DNA from: Tannerella sp.
GTDB lineage: Bacteria > Bacteroidota > Bacteroidia > Bacteroidales > Tannerellaceae
Assembly (NCBI GenBank): GCA_031285565.1
Contig: JAITVY010000055.1
Span: forward strand, 1-36,070
Length of the DNA: 36,070 bases
Reading direction: 5' to 3'
The translations under genes and the position numbers were made by a program. Positions 26,289 to 31,864 of this stretch are shown here, piece by piece. Every line of letters begins with the position of its first letter. Positions within the stretch are counted from its first letter, which is position 1. The notes beneath the pieces are model-generated. The model did not search any database and was not told the DNA's origin. It saw nothing but the letters and a program-made list of their open reading frames with translations.

Positions 26289-26669
26289 TTACTTCAATTG
26301 AACTTTTTCCCAGATTTCAGGAAATTGTTTTGCCGCATAATCAGCCATTTCTTCGCTGAAAAGTTTAAGGCGGGAACCCGAACCCGCACCCGCATTGCCG
26401 CGATCGCAGTCCGAACTGCCGAACGCGAAGCCCGCAGGAGACATATCAAACCATGGATACCATTTTCTTTCATCCGTATTGCCCCAATCAGGCTTTCTAC
26501 CCTCATTAAGTGCTTCTACAACTACAAGTGCATCATAATAAGCGGCAAAGTGATCTCTTAAATCTTCTGGTAAATTTGAAAAGTCAATTTCAGGTCTTCC
26601 TGTTGCTTCTCTTGCATCTTTAACTGTTTTGATGCGTTTCATAATTTCTTTTTCTTTGTTTGTTGCCAT
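26289..26669 (-). CDS. DGR target protein 1 (carries VR1)
   Basis: This 126-residue protein has a helical N-terminal half (TVKDAREATGRPEIDFSNLP; EALNEG near residue 55), then KWYPWFDM. The variable segment SPAGFAFGSSDCDRGN...GSGSRL follows (residues about 77-101), and a constant tail FSEEMADYAAKQFPEIWEKV. There is no signal peptide, no membrane helix and no sign of a tail fibre. The tail after the variable region is unlike classical targets (for example Mtd), where the variable repeat ends the protein. Similar 'W/Y-Y-P-W/Y-F ... GSRL ... YA-x-x-F' proteins are known as DGR targets in Bacteroidota phages, but their ligand is unknown. It is a paralogue of the next gene. Confidence 0.85.
   Translation of the reverse strand: MATNKEKEIMKRIKTVKDAREATGRPEIDFSNLPEDLRDHFAAYYDALVVVEALNEGRKPDWGNTDERKWYPWFDMSPAGFAFGSSDCDRGNAGAGSGSRLKLFSEEMADYAAKQFPEIWEKVQLK
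26370..26442 (-). repeat. DGR variable repeat 1 (VR1)
   Basis: Aligned with the TR over 72 core bases it has 12 substitutions, all at template adenines and all A to G on the coding strand (T to C on the plus strand). Five adenines are unchanged. The base at 26370 also differs from the TR, but both VRs share it, so it may be a fixed IMH/IMH* difference. The segment encodes residues about 77-100 of the 126-residue protein. Confidence 0.93.
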
Positions 26670-26692
26670 TTTGTTGTAAATTTTAGGGTTAG

Positions 26693-27172
26693 TTATTTTG
26701 TTAATAAATCGCGAAATTGATCCTTGAATATCTTTCCGGCATAAGCTGCCAGATCACCACTTATAAAAGAAAGGCGGGAACCAGAACCCGCACTCGCATA
26801 GTCGTGATCGCAGTCCGAATCGTAGAACGCGAAGCCAGCAGGAGAACCATTTGTTTCAAAATAGGGATAGTGGCGTGGCTTTTCTCTATTATATAGATCA
26901 AGTGTTTGTCTTTCATTAAGTGCTTCGGTAATAATCACTGCATTATACACCGATTTAAAATATTCCCGTAAGTCATCCGGAACATCATTAAATTCCGGTG
27001 TGATCGGTCGCCCGGTTTCTTCGAAGCAATCTTCAAGTGTTTTAATCCGGTCTTTCACATCTTGTTTTTCAAAAACGTCTTTACCATAAAGATCTTCAAG
27101 CAAAGCACGACCTTTTGTATCGGCTTTTCTCCACGCTTTGAGCGCATTTGTTTTTTCTACTTTTAGCGACAT
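26693..27172 (-). CDS. DGR target protein 2 (carries VR2)
   Basis: This 159-residue protein is a paralogue of target 1, with an extra N-terminal part (KTNALKAWRKADTKGRALLE). The shared core is KTLEDCFEETGRPITPEF..VPDDLREYFKSVYNAVIITEALNE. Then HYPYFETNGSPAGFAFYDSDCD and GSGSRL (variable), and the tail ISGDLAAYAGKIFKDQFRDL. It has no signal peptide or membrane segment. Two such targets in tandem, both fed by one template, suggest duplication. Codon use and operon position place it in early phage expression. The ligand is unknown. Confidence 0.85.
   Translation of the reverse strand: MSLKVEKTNALKAWRKADTKGRALLEDLYGKDVFEKQDVKDRIKTLEDCFEETGRPITPEFNDVPDDLREYFKSVYNAVIITEALNERQTLDLYNREKPRHYPYFETNGSPAGFAFYDSDCDHDYASAGSGSRLSFISGDLAAYAGKIFKDQFRDLLTK
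26774..26845 (-). repeat. DGR variable repeat 2 (VR2)
   Basis: Aligned with the TR it has 9 substitutions in the core, all at template adenines: five A to G and four A to T on the coding strand. Eight adenines are unchanged. The homology ends at 26845, one base short of VR1's. It encodes the variable part of the 159-residue target. Confidence 0.93.
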
Positions 27173-27180
27173 AGTTTCAT

Positions 27181-27369
27181 TTATTTAGTTGATAAATACA
27201 CTTTCCATTTGTTGGGATTTGTAGTCATGACATAACCTTTCCGGATGTTAACCCTGACTAGCTTTTTTCTTTTCTTACTTTCCATAGTCCTCATTTTATC
27301 AAGTTTTGATTGCGATAAAGAGGTATCATGTTCAGTCGTATCTAGTTTGAATGTTTTGTTGTCAATCAT
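27181..27369 (-). CDS. Small basic protein of unknown function
   Basis: This 62-residue protein is rich in Lys/Arg (MESKKRKKLVRVNIRKGYV in the middle). It starts at ATG 27369, overlapping the upstream stop by 4 bases, and ends 9 bases before the DGR target 2 start. A nucleic-acid-binding role is possible from charge alone. Confidence rests mainly on tight operon spacing. Confidence 0.5.
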   Translation of the reverse strand: MIDNKTFKLDTTEHDTSLSQSKLDKMRTMESKKRKKLVRVNIRKGYVMTTNPNKWKVYLSTK

Positions 27370-27590
27370 TGTTGTTCTTCTTTTATTTTTACCCAGGTGT
27401 TATTAATTGTGTCACCGGTGATTACTACTCCTTCATTTTTCATTGCATCAAGAGCCGGATCAATATCCCACCATATCTTTTGCTTAATTTCTAATATCGT
27501 GGCATGATTGGGGACTATATTTTGTTCCTTTTTGTGCTGCACAATATCTTTTACTGTACTGGCAATTAATTGCTTTATTCCGTTTTCCAT
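27366..27590 (-). CDS. Small early protein of unknown function
   Basis: This 74-residue helical protein (IKQLIASTVKDIVQHKKEQN; EIKQKIWWDIDPALDAMK) has the look of a small winged-helix or HTH domain: helices, then IKNEGVVITGDTIN-like segment (MKNEGVVITGDTINNTWV). It lies between small genes in the early operon with a 4-base overlap. DNA binding is possible but not shown. Confidence 0.5.
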   Translation of the reverse strand: MENGIKQLIASTVKDIVQHKKEQNIVPNHATILEIKQKIWWDIDPALDAMKNEGVVITGDTINNTWVKIKEEQQ

Positions 27591-27591
27591 T

Positions 27592-27792
27592 TCAGTCTAT
27601 CTCTATTTTCAATGGGACTTTCTTAACCAGCCTGACGGAGAGGTAGAAGTTTGCCACAATGGCAAGCAGTATGAGCGGATGCGTTTCATTTGAAACTGAC
27701 AACAGGCAAAGTGAGATACAGAAATAAATCACAGCCAGCTTATGTTTAAATGATAGCCCGGATAATCCGAGCATTTTAAGGAGTGGTTTCAT
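27592..27792 (-). CDS. Small two-helix membrane protein
   Basis: This 66-residue protein has two hydrophobic segments (about residues 16-33, HKLAVIYFCISLCLLSV, and 38-55, HPLILLAIVANFYLSVRL), with basic residues between and after. It starts at 27792 and overlaps the upstream Cys-rich gene by 17 bases. The function is unknown; holin-like proteins look similar but sit in lysis modules, not here. Confidence 0.55.
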   Translation of the reverse strand: MKPLLKMLGLSGLSFKHKLAVIYFCISLCLLSVSNETHPLILLAIVANFYLSVRLVKKVPLKIEID

Positions 27793-28000
27793 GATTATTT
27801 TTGCTTTTTCTTTTGCTAAATATCACTGATTGCCTGTCAGGTCTCATATGTGCGAAACATAACCAGGTAAGTTTACAGTATCGTGCACCCTTACCATTTT
27901 GAAAGAAGCATTCGTTACATCCCCTTTGGGTTCGCTTTACAATAAGATCGTTACCTTTGATGGTGATCGGCTGGTCAATTCCTATTATAGCTATATCCAT
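27776..28000 (-). CDS. Small Cys-cluster protein
   Basis: A 74-residue protein with a Cys cluster GCNECFFQNG, YCKL, LCFAHMRPD, ending VIFSKRK. The pattern G-C-x-x-C-x-F ... C ... C-x-x-x-R-x-D-x-x-x-V-I-F occurs in small Bacteroidota phage proteins and probably binds zinc. The ATG (28000) shares bases with the TAA of the HTH gene upstream (TAATG), so translation is coupled. Confidence 0.6.
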   Translation of the reverse strand: MDIAIIGIDQPITIKGNDLIVKRTQRGCNECFFQNGKGARYCKLTWLCFAHMRPDRQSVIFSKRKSKNNHETTP

Positions 28001-28179
28001 TATTTTTGTTTTTTGAACATATTCACTTCGTTTCGATCATAGTAGATCGTGCGTAGTATTCTGCGTTTGGGCTTTATTAAGCCTTTTTTCAACCAAGCCT
28101 GAACCGTACCTATACAAACGCCCAACTCTTCTGCAAGGGCTTTGTTTCCTTTAATTTCATTTTCTCTTGAGATTGCCAT
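28000..28179 (-). CDS. Small HTH DNA-binding protein
   Basis: A 59-residue protein with a helix-turn-helix (NKALAEELGVCIGTVQAWL, residues about 12-30) and a wing-like end (KKGLIKPKRRILRTIYY). This is the MerR/excisionase-like (DUF3853-type) pattern. It is the second gene of the early operon, in the place of Cro/Cox/Xis proteins, and could be an excisionase or a regulator of the early promoter. Confidence 0.7.
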   Translation of the reverse strand: MAISRENEIKGNKALAEELGVCIGTVQAWLKKGLIKPKRRILRTIYYDRNEVNMFKKQK

Positions 28180-28191
28180 ACTTTTAGATTT

Positions 28192-28371
28192 TTATGATTC
28201 AACTGTTTCACTTTTCTCACACCGTTTGCGGATGTTGTAGATTGTCATAGGCGATAGAATTTTAAAATCCTTCATAACCTTGTGGGTTGCCTGCCCTTTT
28301 GTAAAACCGGAAGCCACTAGGGCATTAAACCGGTCGTACGTCTTTTTGTCTTTTTCCTGCTTCGTGATCAT
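28192..28371 (-). CDS. First early-operon protein, HTH-like
   Basis: A 59-residue basic protein (KQEKDKKTYDRFNALVASGF; QATHKVMKDFKILSPMTIY) with helix-turn-helix-like spacing around residues 24-50: a GFTKGQATHKVM helix and a SPMTIYNIRKRC second helix. It starts at ATG 28371, the first gene read from the operator-controlled early promoter near 28,470. It may be a Cro-like regulator. Overall DNA binding is likely but not shown. Confidence 0.6.
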   Translation of the reverse strand: MITKQEKDKKTYDRFNALVASGFTKGQATHKVMKDFKILSPMTIYNIRKRCEKSETVES

Positions 28372-28424
28372 AACTATTCTTTATTAAAAATTTCTATTTT
28401 TCATTTTTTATCTGCAAATTTGCT

Positions 28425-28446
28425 GTTTATACGATTTTGTATAAAC
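28425..28446. promoter_or_regulatory. 22-bp inverted repeat in the early leader
   Basis: GTTTATAC (28425-28432) and GTATAAAC (28439-28446) are perfect 8-bp arms around GATTTT. The site lies between the early promoter and the first early gene, and differs from the repressor operator in sequence. It may bind one of the small HTH proteins, or form a leader hairpin. The 10-bp palindrome GCAAATTTGC (28414-28423) is next to it. Confidence 0.5.
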
Positions 28447-28466
28447 TTATATATTCGTTGATGATG

Positions 28467-28497
28467 CAAATTTACTGATGTATTTCAGTAATAAAAA
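28467..28497 (-). promoter_or_regulatory. Early promoter (minus strand) with repressor operator O1
   Basis: On the minus strand, TAAATTTG (28467-28474) matches the Bacteroidota -7 element, and TTTT (28494-28497) stands 19 bases upstream, one base from TTTG. The spacer holds TTACTGATGTATTTCAGTAA (28472-28491), an inverted repeat TTACTGA-N6-TCAGTAA, which matches operator O2 at 29457. A repressor bound here would block this promoter, the start of the whole early operon. Confidence 0.65.
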
Positions 28498-28526
28498 CAT
28501 TTAAGCGATAAATGTCAGTAATTTAG
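28498..28526 (+). promoter_or_regulatory. Third operator-like half-site and plus-strand -7 element
   Basis: AAATGTCAGTAA (28510-28521) matches the right half of O1/O2, and its left half is degenerate. It runs into TAATTTAG (28519-28526), a weak -7 element for the 171-residue gene. The left part also has CATTTA and TAAATG as an imperfect pair. The centre is about 30 bases from O1, roughly three helix turns. No matching -33 element is seen. Confidence 0.4.
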
Positions 28527-28578
28527 TTTTATTTAACAAATAAGGAGGCTTGGAAAAGTTATATAGGAGAATCAATAA

Positions 28579-29094
28579 ATGATAGCTAAAAATAGAATAT
28601 GGGAAGAGTTAAAGCAGGCAAAAGCGAATATAATATGTATACAACGATATACTGATAGAGGTAGGTGTTTGCTGCGAGCTATTGATTCTTTAATTATCGC
28701 ATTCTCTACTGCTGGCGCATTGGGAAGCCTTATTGATATTCATATTGCTGTATTGGGCGTTTCAATTGTTGCTCTCACGTCAATATTAAAAACAACGCTT
28801 TCGGGAATAGCACAATCGGAACAGGAGTTTACGGAACTTGACAGGCTTATGGACTTTTATTCAAAGTACATGAACGATATAGAAAGGATTTGGTATGAAT
28901 TTAATGAAAAGGAGATGACCGAAAGCGAGATGATTCATAAGTTATTTGAAATAAAAAACGATGAATGTAACCGGTATTCCCTATTGAATAAATTAGTTAG
29001 AAGCATCCCTGAAAAAGAACAAAAGAAAATAGATATAAAGAGTGAAGAGTATATTAACAGAGTATATTTTAATAAATTTGAAAGTAATGAGTGA
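28579..29094 (+). CDS. SLATT-like two-helix membrane protein
   Basis: This 171-residue protein begins at ATG 28579 with a good ribosome site (TAGGAG, 9 bases upstream). Residues 1-35 are a charged helix (IWEELKQAKANIICIQRYTD). Residues about 33-72 form two hydrophobic helices (AIDSLIIAFSTAGALGSL; IHIAVLGVSIVALTSILK). A long charged helical tail follows (EFTELDRLMDFYSKYMNDIE). This layout (helix, two TM helices, helical tail) is that of SLATT-domain proteins, known as pore-forming effectors in nucleotide-signalling immune systems. No cyclase or SLOG partner is visible, so a phage superinfection-exclusion or lysogen-protection role is inferred. It lies next to the immunity region. Confidence 0.5.
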   Translation: MIAKNRIWEELKQAKANIICIQRYTDRGRCLLRAIDSLIIAFSTAGALGSLIDIHIAVLGVSIVALTSILKTTLSGIAQSEQEFTELDRLMDFYSKYMNDIERIWYEFNEKEMTESEMIHKLFEIKNDECNRYSLLNKLVRSIPEKEQKKIDIKSEEYINRVYFNKFESNE

Positions 29095-29224
29095 TGAACC
29101 AAACAAAAGGGGTATTCCGGACCCGTCTAAAATTCCACCGCCCAAAAAAAACAGTAACAATGAAGACGGCTTCCTAGAGAATCTAAGAAGCCGCCACCAC
29201 TTGTTGCAAACAAATAATATTTAA
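29087..29224 (+). CDS. Small Pro/Lys-rich partner protein
   Basis: A 45-residue protein (MSDEPNKRGIPDPSKIPPPK... ending HHLLQTNNI) overlapping the end of the SLATT-like gene by 8 bases, so the two are probably co-translated. It is unstructured and Pro/Asn-rich. It could be a short regulator of its neighbour. It is credible only because of the overlap, and its stop meets the opposing 63-residue gene tail to tail. Confidence 0.45.
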   Translation: MSDEPNKRGIPDPSKIPPPKKNSNNEDGFLENLRSRHHLLQTNNI

Positions 29225-29412
29225 CTTGATTGTTCGTCAACTGTTTCGAGTCGTGCTGCATCAATCCATAGTTGATTAATGTCTTTAGCTTCGGTTATGA
29301 ATGCAATTTGGTACATTGGGGTTCCGTGAAGGTATTCGCATTTTGCAATTGCAACACCTTCAAAGTCTGTGATTTTGTCTTTGACCTTTTGGCCTAATTT
29401 GATTTCTGACAT
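29221..29412 (-). CDS. Conserved small phage protein
   Basis: This 63-residue protein has LGQKVKDKITDFEGVAIAKCEY-type sequence (KVKDKITDFEGVAIAKCE), a pattern found widely in small phage proteins without known role. It reads away from the repressor gene, driven by a promoter whose spacer is the repressor operator O2, so it should be silent in the lysogen and switched on at induction. Its place is that of cro, but no helix-turn-helix is visible. Confidence 0.6.
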   Translation of the reverse strand: MSEIKLGQKVKDKITDFEGVAIAKCEYLHGTPMYQIAFITEAKDINQLWIDAARLETVDEQSS

Positions 29413-29451
29413 GATGATTGAATTTTTAAATAATTAATAATATTTACAAGG

Positions 29452-29483
29452 CGAATATACTGAAATGTATCAGTAAAACAAAG
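29452..29483 (-). promoter_or_regulatory. Minus-strand promoter with repressor operator O2
   Basis: On the minus strand TTTG (29479-29482), 19 bases, then TATATTCG (29452-29459) almost fits TTTG-N19-TAnnTTTG. The spacer holds the operator ATACTGAAATGTATCAGTAA (29457-29476): TACTGA-N6-TCAGTA, the same as O1 read on the other strand. The site also lies 14 bases before the repressor ATG (29490), so it may tune repressor expression too. Confidence 0.7.
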
Positions 29484-29489
29484 TTGCAT

Positions 29490-30146
29490 ATGAAAATTAA
29501 AGAAAGATTCTACGAATATTTAAAATATTTAGATAAAGGTCAAACTGCTTATGAACTGAAAGCTGGTTTATCAAGAGGACAGTTATCTAAAAAAACAGGA
29601 TTTAGTTCCGATTCTCTTGAAAAGATTACAATATGCTCGCCTGAACTAAATATAGAATGGCTAATAACAGGTTATGGAAATATGTTAAAAAAGCCAGAAA
29701 ATGTATCCATATCTAAAAATGCAGACTACCGCCTTGTTCCTTTATGGAATTTGGACGGAGTAGGTGGTATGAACAAGAACAATGAAATAGCACTAGATGA
29801 TCCTCAATATATCATCCGGATGATTCCTTTCACTGATGCACAAAAAGGAGATAAATGTTTTCCGGTATCTAGCGATAGTATGTCACCGACTTGCCCGTCC
29901 GGTAGTATCGTATTAGCTAGGAAAGTTGAGAGTTGGAATGAATATTTTGGCTATGGGAATATCTTTTATCTAATGTTGAAAGATGGGCGCCGGATATTAA
30001 AAGAAGTTCAGAAATTCGATGAGAATTCAAAGGATTATGTATTGTGTGTTTCGCATAAGCCTGGAGTTCCAGCAGAAGAACTTCCACGGAATCTGATAGG
30101 TGAAGTTTGGAAAGTAATTAAAATATTAACTGATAGAGGGTGGTAA
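29490..30146 (+). CDS. CI-like phage repressor (S24 peptidase type)
   Basis: I chose the ATG at 29490, since the frame upstream opens only with TTG. The 218-residue protein has an N-terminal HTH domain (ELKAGLSRGQLSKKTGFSSD, residues about 22-41; NIEWLITGYGNML is the usual domain end). The C-terminal S24/LexA-like domain carries catalytic Ser130 (SSDSMSPT) and Lys171 (RRILKEV). No clear Ala-Gly self-cleavage site is visible in the linker (about 65-90). It would bind the TACTGA-N6-TCAGTA operators and keep the prophage silent, with release under DNA damage likely. Confidence 0.9.
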   Translation: MKIKERFYEYLKYLDKGQTAYELKAGLSRGQLSKKTGFSSDSLEKITICSPELNIEWLITGYGNMLKKPENVSISKNADYRLVPLWNLDGVGGMNKNNEIALDDPQYIIRMIPFTDAQKGDKCFPVSSDSMSPTCPSGSIVLARKVESWNEYFGYGNIFYLMLKDGRRILKEVQKFDENSKDYVLCVSHKPGVPAEELPRNLIGEVWKVIKILTDRGW

Positions 30147-30150
30147 AATT

Positions 30151-30627
30151 GTGGGATTATTTATAACATGCATTATTGTTGTCGTAATAATATTTTTTGT
30201 CTTAATGGCATACTTTACAGCAACACCCGTTGATTATTCTGCTTTTTTCAAAGAATTGCCTGAAATAGATTATACCAAAGAAGGATGCAAAACATTTAGA
30301 ATTGAAGGGTTGGCTTATAGTAAAATACAGCAACATGAATTGGGCAGATTTAAAGGATGTGTTGTCGCAGAAGACGATAACCCACACGATATATATGCAA
30401 TTTCAGTTCGCAAAAATGGAGGAAGACATATCGGATATATACCTGCTGGAAATGAAACTTTATATGAGTATATAGATAAAGAAGGTGGTGTTATACCTGC
30501 ATGGGGAGCTGTAGTCAGAGGTAAATCAGGTCTTAAAGGAGTAGTATATGTAAAATGCAATATTAATTATAAGATAGACAATGAAGAAAGTAACACATAT
30601 GCAGAAGATGAAGGCATTATATTTTAA
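30151..30627 (+). CDS. Membrane-anchored HIRAN-like protein
   Basis: This 158-residue protein starts with GTG at 30151, 4 bases after the repressor stop. Residues 2-24 are a single N-terminal membrane helix (LFITCIIVVVIIFFVLMAYF). Residues about 45-140 resemble a HIRAN domain: FRIEGLAYSKI, then CVVAEDDNPHDIYAISVRKN and GRHIGYIPAGN. HIRAN domains bind DNA ends or stalled forks; a membrane-anchored one in a lysogen operon is unusual. Its co-transcription with the repressor suggests lysogenic expression and perhaps superinfection defence (inferred). Confidence 0.55.
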   Translation: MGLFITCIIVVVIIFFVLMAYFTATPVDYSAFFKELPEIDYTKEGCKTFRIEGLAYSKIQQHELGRFKGCVVAEDDNPHDIYAISVRKNGGRHIGYIPAGNETLYEYIDKEGGVIPAWGAVVRGKSGLKGVVYVKCNINYKIDNEESNTYAEDEGIIF

Positions 30628-30639
30628 AACAAAATCAAT

Positions 30640-31799
30640 ATGAAAAAGTACCTATTCTTTATGTTAATGGCGATGCCATTTTTTTTAGCTCATGTAGTGA
30701 TGATGACGATGAAGGCACTAAACAACATGATATCGTATCAATTACTATTTCCAATAAGATAGAATCTATCATTATTGGTGAAACATATCAATTCAAAACC
30801 GAAATTTTGCCTAAAACGGCAATTGACACATACGTTGATTTTGTTTGGGAATCGTCAGATAGTAAAGTCGCAAATATAGATAAATTGGGGAATTTAAGCG
30901 CGAGAAACAAAGGGGAAGTGAAAATTACACTTACTGCTTATTATACAGATAGTAATAACATTCAGAAAGAAGTCACAGATGAAATTACAATTAAAGTGGT
31001 TCCTGCCAATTTAAAATCAATCAAATTCGACAAAGAATCTTTAGAAATCGTAAAAGGACAAGAAGCTACGCTTACAGTAACTTCCGATCCCTTAAATTCA
31101 GAGATAGGTGAATTAGAATGGCTATCTACTAATGAAAATATTGCAACAGTTTCAGATGGAGTAATAAAAGGCATAGACGTTGGTCAAACTACTATTGTAG
31201 TAACGGTTAAAGGAACAAATATATCTGCATCATGTAAAGTCGATATCACACCGGTTGAATTAATAAGTATAGAATTCAAAGAAAAAAATAAGACTTTGCT
31301 TATTAATGAAAAATTCCAAACAGAAATAATATTTAATCCGGATAATATTGAAAATAAAAAAGTGATTTATTCATCATCTGACAATAATATTGCTACTATT
31401 GATGAAAATGGTATTATAACTGCAATATCAAAAGGTTCTGCAACTATTACAGCAGTCTCGGAAGATGGAAATAAAACAGCTACATGCGATATTGATGTCC
31501 AGCATTTTACAGATAGGATATTTATGCTTAAATCCGGATCAATTGTTAGTATAAATGGATGGGTTACAGCAACTGCAAATATAACTTTACATAATAGTTC
31601 AGGGAAAACAATTTTTGTCAAAAAATTCAATGTTATAAGTAATGGAAACGAAGTATATAATCTTGATATAAATGAGAACCTTAATACATCACAAGAACTT
31701 ACAAGAGGAATAACTTATAACAATGTGTATATGCCTGTCTATAAATACACTTATTCAGTAGATGGAAAAGACTATGAAGTTGAAATCAACGGTTATTGA
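30640..31799 (+). pseudogene. Big_2-domain lipoprotein gene with a frame break in a T8 tract
   Basis: The ATG at 30640 opens a signal peptide (MKKYLFFMLMAMPFF). The frame shifts after the T8 tract at 30679-30686; the other frame reads SSCSDDDDEGTK, a perfect lipobox with the acidic export signal of Bacteroidota surface lipoproteins. Adding one T (T9) joins them. The remaining frame runs to 31799 with two clear Big_2-type Ig domains (VKGQEATLTVTSDPLNSEIG; NPDNIENKKVIYSSSDNN) and a third weaker one. A C-terminal domain of about 90 residues follows. If the shift is real the protein is off; if the tract slips it could be phase variable. A surface-exposed lipoprotein made by the lysogen is inferred. 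Confidence 0.75.
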
Positions 31800-31822
31800 A
31801 CTTCATCTTTAAAACGAACCCT

Positions 31823-31861
31823 AAAAGCTGTAGGCAATAAACAAATGCCTGCAACTTTTTT
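31823..31861. terminator. Terminator between the lipoprotein and integrase genes
   Basis: AAAAGCTGTAGGCA and TGCCTGCAACTTTTTT form a stem of about 11 pairs with one mismatch and one wobble, a 9-base loop and a T6 tail on the plus strand. It lies between convergent genes (lipoprotein stop 31799, integrase stop 31865), so it probably stops both. Confidence 0.75.
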
Positions 31862-31864
31862 AAA

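Noticed and set aside
27592..27792. Holin call for the two-helix membrane protein
   Set aside because: It lies in the early operon with no endolysin nearby, and the lysis genes are probably left of the window.
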